From: Symbiodinium natans
Taxonomy: Eukaryota; Sar; Dinophyceae; Suessiales; Symbiodiniaceae
NCBI GenBank assembly: GCA_905221605.1
Contig: CAJNDS010002444.1
Location: 176,240 to 223,764, forward strand
Reading direction: 5' to 3'
DNA: 47,525 nt
In this document: one piece after another, positions 9,066 to 20,600 of the stretch
Layout: each line of letters begins with the position of its first letter
How positions within the stretch are numbered: the first letter of the stretch is position 1
Program-made: the position numbers and the translations under genes
Notes under the pieces: generated by a model
The model's database searches: none
Seen by the model: the letters and a program-made list of their open reading frames with translations, nothing else
What the model was told of the DNA's origin: nothing

Positions 9066-12000
9066 TTTTTGTTCTCTTATTTCGAAAAGAAAGATGGCAG
9101 GGAGAGATAAGGAAGAGAGGATAGATAAAGAGTGAGTGCCATTTTCTCTGCGCCTTGTTTTGTCTCTCCCTCTTCTCTATTCATCTCTCTTCTATTCTTT
9201 TCTTTGCTCTTCCCATTAACAATGCAATCCTTTTGTCTCTCCTCTCTCCTTCTCTCTCCCTTCTCTTCTCCTGTTCCCCTTTAAATGACAAAAACGCAAG
9301 AAAGGAAGAACAAGAGGGGAATGGAGGCCATGTTCCTTTCTTTTCCAATGGATGGGAAAGTGAGCGGGTTGGCTCCTTGTCCGTAGACCCTCCCCACGCT
9401 GCAGCAAATCCCCTCCTCTCGCCCTATCGCCTCTGTTCTTTTCCTTGTTCCCAAACGGAAAAAGAAAATGGGTTCCTTTACATGTTCATTGTTCTTCCTT
9501 TTGTTTTTTGTTTGAAAGGGAAAGATAAGAAAGAGAGGAAAGAAGAAAACGAGCACCATCTTCTCTTTGCCTGATTTTGCACCTCCCTCTCCTGTCTTCA
9601 TTTCTCTTCCATGATTTTCATTGCTCTTCCCATGAAAATTGTTTCCTTTTGATCTCTCCTCTCTCCTTTCTCTCTCCCTTCTCTTCTCTTGTTCTCTTTT
9701 AAATCTCAAAATCACACCAAAGGAAGCTTCTTTTCCTTATTGAATGAAAAAGAAAAAGAAGAAAAGAGATAGGTAAAGACACTGAAGAGCTCCACTGCCT
9801 ATTGTTTCATTCCCTTTCCTCTCTTTCTATGTGTTGTTTTCCTTGTCGTTTCAGAAAGCTAGCAAAATAAGGGCAAGGGGGCTTCCTGAAGAGGAGAGAG
9901 GGCACCTATTTTTTTAATTATAGAGGGAAAAGCGAGAGACAAGGAAGGGAGAGATGATAGATAAAGAAGAGTGCTATCCGTCTCCTTGTTTATTGTGTCT
10001 TCTCTTCTTTTCAGTACCCCTCCAGAAAATTCAAATGGCCTCCTTGTTGTCTCTCCTCTCTCACTTCCCTTGCCCTTCTCTCCTTCTGTTACCTTTTAAC
10101 TAATATAACACAAGAAAGGAACTTGTATGATAAAGCAGTGGAAGGGCAAGCAGAGGGTGACTCCTTGCGCGTGGACCTTGCCCATACGTCATCATATCCC
10201 TCTTTTCGGCCTGTCTCTTGTGCTCTTTTCCTTACCCTTCTCCTTTTCAAGTTCTTCCTTTTTAGTTTTTCTGTTTCGAAAAGAAAGAGGGAAAGGAGAG
10301 AGAAGAGAGAGAGGATAGATAAAGAAGAGTGCCATTTTCTTCGCGCCTTGTTTTGTCTCTCCATCTTCTTTGTTCATCTCTCTTCTATTCTTTTCTTGGC
10401 TCTTCCCATTAAAATTGTCTTCCGTTTATCTCTCCTGTCTCCTTCTCTCTCCCTTCTCTTCTCCTGTTCCCCTTTAAATGACAAAAACACAAGAAAGGAA
10501 GAACAAGAGGGAATGGAGGCCATGTTCCTTTCTTTTCCAATGGATGGGGAAAGTGAGCGGGGTTGGCTCCTTGTCCGTAGACCCTCCCCACGCTGCAGCA
10601 AATCCCTCCTCTCGCCCTATCGCCTCTGTTCTTTTCCTTGTTCCCAAACGGAAAAAGAAAATGGGTTCCTTTACATGTTCATTGTTCTTCCTTTTGTTTT
10701 TTATTTGAAAGGGAAAGATAAGAAAGAGAGGAAAGAAGAAAACGAGCACCATCTTCTCTTTGCCTGATTTTGCACCTCCCTCTCCTGTCTTCATTTCTCT
10801 TCCATGATTGTCATTGCTCTTCCCATGAAAATTGTTTCCTTTTGATCTCTCCTCTCTCCTTTCTCTCTCCCTTCTCTTCTCTTGTTCTCTTTTAAATCTC
10901 AAAATCACACCAAAGGAAGCTTCTTTTCCTTATTGAATGAAAAAGAAAAAGAAGAAAAGAGATAGGTAAAGACACTGAAGAGCTCCACTGCCTATTGTTT
11001 CATTCCCTTTCCTCTCTTTCTATGTGTTGTTTTCCTTGTCGTTTCAGAAAGCTAGCAAAATAAGGGCAAGGGGGCTTCCTGAAGAGGAGAGAGGGCACCT
11101 ATTTTTTTAATTATAGAGGGAAAAGCGAGAGACAAGGAAGGGAGAGATGATAGATAAAGAAGAGTGCTATCCGTCTCCTTGTTTATTGTGTCTTCTCTTC
11201 TTTTCAGTACCCCTCCAGAAAATTCAAATGGCCTCCTTGTTGTCTCTCCTCTCTCACTTCCCTTGCCCTTCTCTCCTTCTGTTACCTTTTAACTAATATA
11301 ACACAAGAAAGGAACTTGTATGATAAAGCAGTGGAAGGGTAAGCAGAGGGTGACTCCTTGCGCGTGGACCTTGCCCATACTTCATCATATCCCTCTTTTC
11401 GGCCTGTCTCTTCTGCTCTTTTCCTTACCCTTCTCCTTTTCAAGTTCTTCCTTTTTAGTTTTTCTGTTTCGAAAAGAAAGAGGGAAGGGAGAGAGAAGGA
11501 GAGAGGATAGATAAAGAAGAGTGCCATTTTCTTCGCGCCTTGTTTTGTCTCTCCCATCTTCTTTGTTCATCTCTCTTCTATTCTTTTCTTTGCTCTTCCC
11601 ATTAACAATGCAATCCTTTTGTCTCTCCTCTCTCCTTCTCTCTCCCTTCTCTTCTCCTGTTCCCCTTTAAATGACAAAAACACAAGAAAGGAAGAACAAG
11701 AGGGAATGGAGGCCATGTTCCTTTCTTTTCCAATGGATGGGGAAAGTGAGCGGGGTTGGCTCCTTGTCCGTAGACCCTCCCCACGCTGCAGCAAATCCCT
11801 CCTCTCGCCCTATCGCCTCTGTTCTTTTCCTTGTTCCCAAACGGAAAAAGAAAATGGGTTCCTTTACATGTTCATTGTTCTTCCTTTTGTTTTTTATTTG
11901 AAAGGGAAAGATAAGAAAGAGAGGAAAGAAGAAAACGAGCACCATCTTCTCTTTGCCTGATTTTGCACCTCCCTCTCCTGTCTTCATTTCTCTTCCATGA

Positions 12001-12990
12001 TTTCATTGCTCTTCCCATGAAAATTGTTTCCTTTTGATCTCTCCTCTCTCCTTTCTCTCTCCCTTCTCTTCTCTTGTTCTCTTTTAAATCTCAAAATCAC
12101 ACCAAAGGAAGCTTCTTTTCCTTATTGAATGAAAAAGAACAAGAAGAAAAGAGATAGGTAAAGACACTGAAGAGCTCCACTGCCTATTGTTTCATTCCCT
12201 TTCCTCTCTGTCTATGTGTTGTTTTCCTTGTCGTTTCAGAAAGCTAGCAAAATAAGGGCAAGGGGGCTTCCTGAAGAGGAGAGAGGGCACCTATTTTTGC
12301 AATTATAAAGGGAAAAGCGAGAGACAAGGAAGGGAGAGATGATAGATAAAGAAGAGTGCTATCCGTCTCCCTGTTTATTGTGTCTTCTCTTCTTTCCAGT
12401 ACCCCTCCAGAAAATTCAAATGGCCTCCTTGTTGTCTCTCCTCTCTCACTTCCCTTGCCCTTCTCTCCTTCTGTTACCTTTTAACGAATATAACACAAGA
12501 AAGGAACTTGTATGATAAAGCAGTGGAAGGGTAAGCAGAGGGTGACTCCTTGCGCGTGGTCCTTGCCCATACTTCATCATATCCCTCTTTTCGGCCTGTC
12601 TCTTCTGCTCTTGTCCTTACCCTTCTCCTTCTCATAGTTCTTCCTTTTTGTTTTCTTATTTCGAAAAGAAAGATGGCAGGGAGAGATAAGGAAGAGAGGA
12701 TAGATAAAGAGTGAGTGCCATCTTCTCTGCGCCTTGTTTTGTCTCTCCCTCTTCTCTATTCATCTCTCTTCTATTCTTTTCTTTGCTCTTCCCATTAAAA
12801 TTGTCTTCCTTTTATCTCTCCTGTCTCCTTCTCTTTCCCTTCTCTTCTCCTGTTCCCCTTTAAATGACAAAAACACAAGAAAGGAAGAACAAGAGGGGAA
12901 TGGAGGCCCTTTTCCTGAATTCTCCTGTTGCAATGAATAAGGAAAAGAGCATAGGAGATAAGGAAGGGAATTGAGGAGCTCCTTTCGCTA
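9066..12990. repeat. 1.19-kb tandem array (about 3.3 units)
   Basis: AAATCTCAAAATCACACC occurs at about 9701, 10894 and 12086 (period about 1193). The last unit departs near 12600 and becomes a mosaic of the 9.05-kb and 6.7-kb segments. Strongly CT/GA-skewed. Long open frames arise from the skew and period and differ by frameshifts between copies, so no gene is called. Confidence 0.9.
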
Positions 12991-13020
12991 CTTTCTTATG
13001 CCCTTTCCTTTGTATCTACC

Positions 13021-13120
13021 ACACAAAAACACCACTCTCAGCTTCCAAGAATACTCTCGTGGAGACGCATTGGTTAGTCTAAAAACCCGAGTCTCAGCTT
13101 CCAAATAGACCCTATTTAAG
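13021..13120. mobile_element. Copy of the AATAGGGTCTATTTGG element (inverse)
   Basis: 13088-13120 equals the reverse complement of 3491-3523. A partial CTCAGCTTCCAA arm at about 13037 suggests a degraded copy. Confidence 0.6.
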
Positions 13121-13194
13121 CCACCCACGGGGGGGGGAGCGGGGGGGCTCGAACACATGTAAGGGGTTGAGTTTGCCAAGCCCTAGAAACCCTA

Positions 13195-13680
13195 AACCTG
13201 AGCGATCTCTAAAGTGGGACGGGCATGCAGCTGCGGTCGAACCCCTAGACCCCTAAATCCCTAAATGCCATACCCTAGATCCCTAAACCCTAAACCCTAA
13301 ACCCTACACCCTAAACCCTAAACCCTAAACCCTATACCCTAAACCCTAAACCCTAAACCCTAAGCCCTAAGCCCTAAGCCCTAAGCCCTAAGCCCTAAGC
13401 CCTAAGCCCTAAGCCCTAAGCCCTAAGCCCTAAGCCCTAAGCCCAAGCCCTAAGCCCTAAGCCCTAAACCCTAAACCCTAAACCCTAAACCTGAGCGATC
13501 TCTTTCTGCGTGGCCCAACGATGACGTGCATGCAGCTGCGGTCGAACCCCTAAACCCCTAAATCCCTAAACCCTCAATCCCTAGACCCTAAACCCTACAC
13601 CCTAAATCCCTAATCCCTAATCCCTAATCCCTAATCCCTAATCCCTAAACCCTAAACCCTAAACCCTAAACCCTAAACCC
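13195..13680. repeat. CCCTAAA, CCCTAAG and CCCTAAT homogeneous blocks
   Basis: A block of about 110 bp of CCCTAAG (13355-13465) lies inside CCCTAAA, and CCCTAAT follows at 13605-13645. An unrelated motif (GAGCGATCTCT...CATGCAGCTGCGGTCGAAC) precedes both halves at 13200 and 13494 and recurs at about 15500. Confidence 0.85.
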
Positions 13681-13829
13681 GCCCGCCACCCCACTCTCTT
13701 GTCTTTTGGGGTAGGCGGGCGCTGGTCGAGCGCTCAGTGAGACCCTGCGAGGGAGCCCCAGGCGGGCCTCCAGGCTGGCTTAGCCTCCAGGCAGGCACAG
13801 GCCGAGTCAGCAGTTGTCACTGTATTATA

Positions 13830-14880
13830 TTATATTACCCTAAACCCCAAGCTGTCCGCGCACATTGTTTGGTCCTGGATTGGAGGCCCCCTGGGACGGC
13901 CCCTTGAGACCCCTGGTCCCTCACCCCCGTCCGCTGGGCTGAGGGGACCAGAGGCCGTTTTGTTGGGGCAGGCAGGACTCTGGCCAAAAAAGCCCTTTTT
14001 TTGTGGCCCTGCTCTGGCCCTGGCCCTCGCCCTAACCCTCGCTCTGGCCCTGGCCTGGCCCTCCTGGCCCCCTAGCCTGACCTCTGGGCCCTGACCCGGT
14101 AGGCCCTGGCCATGGCCCTGGCCTGGGCCTGGCCCTGGCCCTGCTCCTGGCCCTGACCCCCTGCCCCTCACCGCGCGTCGCCCTGGCCCTGGCTCTGGTC
14201 CTGTAGGCCGTGTGTGGTCCTGGCCCTCCATGGCCCTGGCCCTGCCTGCCAAGCCTCGCTGCCTTTGTCTGTTCCTGGCCCATAGCCCCTTCGCGCCAAC
14301 CCAAAGCTGTCCTCGCACATCGTTTACGTTTGTGCCTCATCCACGCAGCTTGTGGAGGTCCCCAACCTGACCTGACCACCTTACCCCCTTCGCGCCAAGC
14401 CAAGCTGTCTGCGCACCAGTTTGTGCCTGGTCCACACCAGCCCTGTTTCTGTGCCTGAGCTCTGGCCCTGGCTCTGGCCCTGGCCCTGGCCTCTGGCCGA
14501 GTCATCTTACCCCCTTGCGCCAAGCCAAGCTGTCCGCGCACCAGTTTGTCCTGCCTCGCTTCCGTTTGCTGCCTGGTCCAGACCCTGGTTCGGCACCCCA
14601 CCTTACCCCCTTCGCGCCAAGCCAAGCTATCCGCCACACCAGCCCTGTTTCCGTGGCGCTCTGCCCAACCCAAGCTGTCCTGGCTGGAGCCCCTTCGCGC
14701 CAACCAAGCCTCGCTGCCTTTGTCTGTTCCTGGCCCATCCCTTCATAGCCCCTTCGCCCCAACCCAAGCTGTCTTCACGGACCCTGCCTCGTTTCCGTCT
14801 GCTGCAGCTTTGCGCCTGGTCCACGCGCCTTTTGGAAATCCCCAAAAAGGGCGTGAGTGCTGACTCATGTGATGCTTTGT
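13830..14880. repeat. GC-rich minisatellite region
   Basis: (CTGGCC)n-like tracts at 13980-14260 and 14455-14500, then a degenerate module CCCTTCGCGCCAA.CCAAGCTGTC at about 14289, 14388, 14610, 14690 and 14750, each followed by variants of GCGCACCAGTTTGTGCC. Overlapping open frames on both strands reflect a lack of A/T-rich stops. No gene supported. Confidence 0.75.
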
Positions 14881-14989
14881 AAAAAAAATGAAAGGTCTTA
14901 ACTCCTTGAGAGTTGAAAGTGGGCGGTCTTGGGGTGGGTAGGTCTGCAGACTACCGCGCGCTCCCAAAGCGCGCTCACGTTTGGCACGC

Positions 14990-15680
14990 CCTAAACCCTA
15001 AACCCTAAACCCTAAATCCGAAACCCTAAACCCGAAACCCTAAATCCCTACACCCTCAACCCTAAACCCTAAGCCCTAAACCCCTAAACCCAAAATCCCT
15101 AAGCCCTACATCCCTACACCCTACATCCCTAGACTTCTGACAACACTCGTACCCCTGAGTTTCCCTGAAGGCTTCTTCAACATACTCCTGATATGGCCCC
15201 AATATTTCCTGAACCCTCAACCCTCAACCCTGCATTCCCCTGAGAATGGGATCCGACTTTTGAGCTCTGTGGACCTCTTAGGGTTTAGGGTTTAGGGTGG
15301 GTTTGGGGGTTAGGGATTTAGGGTTTGTGTTGCTTGGGGTTTAGGGTTCAGGCTTTTTGGTTTGCGCGTCGCTTTCCCCGGCCCGGGTTTCGGCGGAGGC
15401 TTTAAGGGCCTACAGGGTTGTAGGATCGGTCCGTACCCTGAACCCTAAACCGTAAAGGTTTGGGGTAACCCTTAGCAACAGGGTGTGTTTTGTGCTGGGT
15501 GACCCAACGATGATGTGCATGCAGCTGCGGTCGAAACCCTAAACCCTAAACCCTAAACCCTAAACCCTAAACCCTAAAATCTAAACCCTAAACCCCAAAC
15601 CCTAAACCCTAAAACCCTAAACCCAAAATCCTTAAACCCTACATCCCTACACCCGACATCCCTAGACTTCTGACCTCCGT
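14990..15680. repeat. Telomere repeats and segmental duplication, copy B
   Basis: CCCTAAA tracts at 14990-15120 and 15535-15650. Between them, 15142-15495 corresponds to 2886-3480. Confidence 0.7.
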
Positions 15681-15691
15681 GGGCTCGCGAG

Positions 15692-15745
15692 GATGCCGTG
15701 CAGCTCGTCCACCACATTGAGGGCGGATCACTCCTCAACAAGAAG
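15692..15745 (+). CDS. Coding-like exon upstream of the AAA module
   Basis: The acceptor CGCGAG|GATGCC is followed by 18 codons reading DAVQLVHHIEGGSLLNKK and a GC donor (AAG|GCTGGG) leading straight into GGGTTTTAGGG repeat. Phase 0 at both ends. Codon use matches the RNF213-like exons and the exon has the same flanking pattern. It is probably part of the same gene, N-terminal to the P-loop, but I cannot align it confidently to a family segment. Confidence 0.55.
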
Positions 15746-15939
15746 GCTGGGTTTTAGGGTTTAGGGTTTAGGGTTTAGGGTTTAGGGTTTAGGGGTTAGG
15801 GGTTTGGGGTTTAGGGTTTGGGGGTTTTGGGTTTGGGGGCTTGAAGTTTGAGGTTTGGGGTTTGGGTTTGGGGCCGGAACCTCGCGAACCTCAGTCAGAA
15901 AGGGCCCAAGCTTAGACCCAAAACCCCCTAGACCCACAG

Positions 15940-15975
15940 CCGTCGACGCTGGTGCTGAACAGCACTGTTGTCGAG
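15940..15975 (+). CDS. Coding-like exon upstream of the AAA module
   Basis: After CCACAG the frame reads PSTLVLNSTVVE and joins in phase with the preceding exon (...LLNKK|PSTLVLN). The acceptor lacks the following G seen at other junctions, and the donor is probably GA (GAG|GAAACC), so the boundaries are weaker than elsewhere. C-strand telomere repeat follows. Confidence 0.4.
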
Positions 15976-16970
15976 GAAACCCTAAGCCCTAAACCCTAAA
16001 CCTTAAACCCCAAACCCTAAACCCTAAACCCTAAACCCTAAACCCTAAACCCTAAACCCTAAACCCTAAACCCTAAACCCCTAAAACCCTAAGCCCTAAA
16101 TCCATTTGAGCTTTGCGTGTGGGGCTCTTGAGCCCAGCTTTTCAGGGCCTTTGCGGTCTAGAGATTCAGGGTGTTTGGGGATGCATCCTGTAGGGTTTAG
16201 GGTTTAGGGTTTAGGGTTTAGGGTTTAGGGTTTAGGGTTTAGGGTTTATTGTTTAGGGTTTAGGGTTTAGGGTTTAGGGTTTAGAGTGTGGGGTTTAGGG
16301 TACATCCAGGGTATAGGGTTTAGTGCTCAGGGTACATCCAGGGCTTGGGGTACATCCAGGGCTTAGGGTTCAGGGTTTAGGGCTGAGTGCTTAGGGTTTA
16401 GGGTACATCCAGGGTTTGGGGGTCTTAGGGTTCAGGGTTTCAGGTGCTGCCAACGCCCGATGCCTTGAAAGACCAAAGCCATAAGGCGTGTCTCCCACAT
16501 GCCAACCCCTCAGATTGGGTGTTAGCGTTGAGGGTTAAGGGTTTCTGTTTCAGGGTTTAAAGTGCAGGGATTGAGTTTTACTTCTATGTTTATGTTCAGC
16601 CCTCAATCGCAAACGCTTCAACCCTAAGACCTCCAAGCCTCAGCCCTCCACACCCTCATCTGCACTCCGCGAAAAACCCTTAGCCCCAAGCAGCAAGCCC
16701 CCAAACCCTAAACCCTAAACCCTCTTTAAACCCTAAACCCCTGGGTCCCCAAAACCTAGCTAAAGCCACAGAAGCCCGCAGGAGGCACCAAAAACCCAGA
16801 CCCTGCGAATTTCTAAAAGCCCTAAACCCCTAGCCCCTGAACCCCTGAACCCCTGAACCCCTAAACCCTAAACTCTAAACCCTAAACCCTAAACCCTAAG
16901 CCCTAAACCCTAAACCCTAAACCCTAAACCCTATGAACCCCTAAACCCCCCAACCCCCGAAGTTGGGCCA
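15976..16970. repeat. Telomere arrays and ACATCCAGGG(C/T)TT variants
   Basis: CCCTAAA at 15975-16090. TTTAGGG at 16193-16285. Repeated GGTACATCCAGGG(C/T)TTAGG at 16308-16420. The rest is degenerate; 16440-16690 has no supported gene. Confidence 0.7.
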
Positions 16971-17011
16971 GGACCACCTTCAGGGACCCAAGGACGGCCT
17001 CCGTTGGTTTT
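16971..17011 (+). CDS. Possible short exon
   Basis: An island between CCCTAAA and TTTAGGG arrays has AG|G at GGGCCAG|GACCAC and a frame reading DHLQGPKDGLRWF. Coding potential is modest and the family is not recognised. It is included because its flanking pattern is that of the supported exons. It may be intronic. Confidence 0.25.
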
Positions 17012-17017
17012 GTGTCT

Positions 17018-17627
17018 TGGGGTTTAGGGTTTAGGGTTTAGGGTTTTGGGGTTTAGGGTTTTGGGGTTTAGGGTTTTTAGGATTTAGGGGTTTTGAGGAC
17101 TTAGGGTTTAGGTAGGGTTTCAGGGTTTCAGGGTCTTGGGGTTCCGGGTCCAGGATAATAGGATAGAGGGGTTTAGGGTTTAGCGCTTTCGGGCTTTCGG
17201 GTTAAAGGTTCAGGGTTTGGGGTTTGGGATGTTATAGGGCTCAGGGTAGTCTAGGATTTATAGGCCTTAGGAGTGAGCCCTCGGCCCCAAAGCCAGCGTC
17301 CCAGCCAAAACCCTAGGGTTTGGGTTTAGGGTTTAGGGTTTAGGGTTTAGGGTTTAGGGTTTAGGGTTTAGGGTTTAGGGTTTAGGGTTTAGGGTTTAGG
17401 GTTTAGGGTTTAGGGTGTGGGGTTCAGGAACCCCTAAACCCCAAAACCCCTGAACCCCCTAAACCCCCTTACCCCCAAATGCCCCCAACCCGAAACCCCT
17501 CAACAACCCGGAAGCCCTACACTCCCAAACTCCAATCTGCCCGGGCCCTAATTCGGGTTTAAGATAGACCCTAAGCCCTAACCCCCTAAAAACCCTAGAA
17601 TCCTCACGAACCCTCATCCCGTTCCAG
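17018..17627. repeat. TTTAGGG array and degenerate repeats before exon 1
   Basis: TTTAGGG-type at 17018-17130 and a clean array at 17320-17415, then CCCTAAA-like variants to 17600. Confidence 0.75.
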
Positions 17628-17642
17628 GACTACGTGGTCACC
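17628..17642 (+). CDS. RNF213-like: RNF213-like exon 1 of the chain (DYVVT)
   Basis: A 15-nt exon after GTTCCAG, codons GAC TAC GTG GTC ACC, then a GT donor (GTGCCC). Joined to the next exon it gives DYVVTVDNLIKLM, which resembles the (F/Y)VLTPDN..KML segment just before the family's Walker A. The frame is also open upstream for several codons, so the exon could start earlier. Confidence 0.55.
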
Positions 17643-20600
17643 GTGCCCCGGCATCGAGGTTGAGAGTAACCCATAATAATTTTTAAGTTTAGGGTTAGGG
17701 TTGAGGGTTGTGAGGGTTTTTAGGATTCAGGGTTTTGGGTTTAGACCCAAGGGTTTAGGTTCAAGGCTTTGGAGGCTTTGAGGGCTTTAGGGCTTGCGGG
17801 TTAAGGGTTTCGAGCTTTTACGGTTTTAGGGGCCTTAGGCCCTAAACCCTAAACCCTCAACCCTAAACCCTAAATCCTAATGCCCTATGCCGAGGTGGAC
17901 AACCTGATCAAGCTCATGAGCATCCAGCAGAGGTTGAAGTACGGCTTGCCAGTGCCCTTTGGCTGCTGTTGATGATATACGCAGTTGTGGGGATTTTGGC
18001 TGCCAAACGCCTCAGCCCACTTTTTGTCGGTGCTGAACACCCGACCCCTGAAACCCTAAACCCTAAACCCTAACCCTAAAAGGGGGTGCCTTCTCCACGT
18101 CCAGAAACTCAACTCAGTAACAAGATTCTTCGTACCTCGCCAAGAGAACAGCACATACACGACAACATAGTACATGTAGCGTTTTGGGGGTTAGGGGTTT
18201 GGCAGTTTGGGGGTTGGGTTCAGGGTTTAGAGGTCAAGGGCCTAGAACTTAAGGTTTAGGGGCTTAGGGATGAATAATTAGGACTTTAGGCGTTAGGGGT
18301 TTATGGATGTTTAGGGTTGGGTTAGGGCTTTCAATGCTTGGCCCCGCACAGCATTTGCACAGCATTGCGCAGCCTCCCAGAGCCCCACGCAGCCCCGCGC
18401 AAGGGGGGTGCCTTCTCTCCACGTCCAGAAACTCCATCAACTCAGTGGCAACACCCTAAACCCTAAACCCTAAGCCCTAAACCCTAAACCCTAAACCCTA
18501 AACCCTCAACCTTAAGCCCTAAACCCTAAACCCTAAACCCTAAACCCCCGACTCCTGAAGGCCTTGTGTGGCCTGATACCTCCGCAGACTTTGGAAAGGG
18601 GCCAGAAACCAACTCTAGGGTTTAGGGTTTAGGGTTTAGGGTTTAGGGTTTAGGGTTTAGGGTTTAGGGTTTAGGGTTTAGGGTTTAGGGTTTAGGGTGT
18701 GGGGTTTTACATGGGTTTACATGGATTTACGGTTAGGGTTTAGGTTTAGGGTTTAGGGTGTGGGGTTTTACATGGGTCTAGGGTTTAGGGTGTGCTGTTT
18801 ATAGGGTTTTGGGTTTACAGGGTGTTGGGTTTACATGCGTTCAGGGTTTCGGGTTCAGGGCCTCTGGCTTAGGGTTTATAGGGTTTGTAGGGTCTACAGG
18901 GGTGTTGGGTTTGTGGGTTTGTAGGATTACGGGGTTTCTGGGGTGTGTCGGACCTTTACAGTCAGAGGGTTTAACGTTGCCCTCTCCCCGGTGAGCCCAA
19001 AGTGCCCTGTAAACCCCCCAAAAACTCCACAAAAGCCCAAATCCCCCGAACAAGATACCTTCTAGGTCCTAAAGCCATTCTATACCTAAAAAGAACCCTA
19101 AACCCCCAAACCCCCAAAGCCCCTTTAAAAAACCTCAAAAGGATTCTGATGGGCGAGACCGGATGCGGCAAGACGGCACTGGTAGTGGCCCCAGTGAGAT
19201 GGCTTCGGTCGGGTTTGGGGTTTGGGGTTTAGGGTTCAGGGTTCAGGGTTTCGGGTTTAGGGTATAGGGTTTTGGGTTTTATGTTTAGGGTTGAGGGTTT
19301 AGGGTTTAGGGTTGAGGGTTTAGGGTTTGGGGGTTTGCGTTTGGGGTTCAGGGTGCAGGGTTGAGGGTTTAAGGTTTCGGGCTTACAGGGTTTATTGTTT
19401 TGTTGGGGTTTAGGGTTAGGCTGATAGGGTTTATGGTTTATGGGGTTTAAGGTTCTGGGTTTATAGGGTTTGTGGCTTTGTGGGTTTAGAGTCTATAGTG
19501 TTTATTCGGTTTATCAGGTTTATGGGAACATGAACCCTGGTCTCCTAAAACTCCATGAGGCACAAGTCTTAAATCCATAGAAAGCCACAGCCGTTGCTGG
19601 TGTACTTGCGAAGGAGGTCGTACCCTAAACGCGAAACCCCAAACCCGAAACCCAGAAAGAACCGGATGCGCGATTCGAGGTTTGGAGGTCGTTCGGGTTC
19701 AGGGATTAAGGTTTAGGGGTTGAGGGTTTAGAGATTTAGGCCGAGGGCTCAGTATGACCAAGACTTGAGATTTCAACCGAGTGCGAAGAAACCCTAAACC
19801 CTAAACCTGAAACCTCAACCCCGCCTGGTGCCTCCAGACCCCCAAGGTTTAGGGTTGAGGGTTGAGGTTTTCCGGTTGAAGCCCTCAACCCTAGCCCCTA
19901 AACCTCAACCCACAACCTCCTGTCAACACATAGCCCTCTCCGCTTGCAGCTTGTAGCTGTGGCTTGGGGCAAAAATGAAGTAGGGTTTAGGGTTTAGGGT
20001 TTAGGGTTTAGGGTTTAGGGTTTAGGGTTTAGGGTTTAGGGTTTAGGGTTTAGGGTTTAGGGTTTAGAACCCATTGGTGCAACTCGGGGTTCTTCAGTCT
20101 CTTGATGTCGATCGTGCTGCGGCTGAGTCGTTGGTGTCGACACGCAAGCTGCGGTGGAGTGCAGAAGCAAGTATCCCTGTAAGCTGTGGTGGCCCCTAAA
20201 CCCTAAACCCTAAACCCTAAACCCTAAACCCTAAACCCTAAACCCTAAACCCTAAACCCTAAACCCTAAACCCTAAACCCTAAACCCTAAACCCTAAACC
20301 CTAAACCCTAAACCAAAGGGCGAAAACAGCTTGGGGAGTGCAGCAAGCGGCGTATCCGAGCATGGGGAAGATGATGGCACAAATGGTTCTGTTGGTGGTG
20401 GAGATGAAAGTGAGGGGCGAAAACCCATAAAGCCCAGCCGTTAAGGCGCTAAACCCCGAAAGCCTCCAAGCCTCTGGAGCCCGGAAAGCCTCCAATCCCG
20501 TAACTTTAGCTCTTGCGAGGCTTTATGGTTTAGGGCTTCGGGTTTAGGGCCTTCTGCCCCCAAGCACGTCAACCATGCAAGCCCTCAAACCCTCAAATCT

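Noticed and set aside
6292-12940. Open frames up to 214 codons in the tandem arrays
   Set aside because: They come from C/T- and G/A-skewed repeats, differ by frameshifts between near-identical units, and encode low-complexity Lys/Arg/Glu or Leu/Ser/Phe strings.
13830-14967. Open frames up to 223 codons, Arg/Gly/Ala-rich
   Set aside because: Very GC-rich minisatellite with few stop codons by composition. Several frames on both strands are open at once and no domain is visible.
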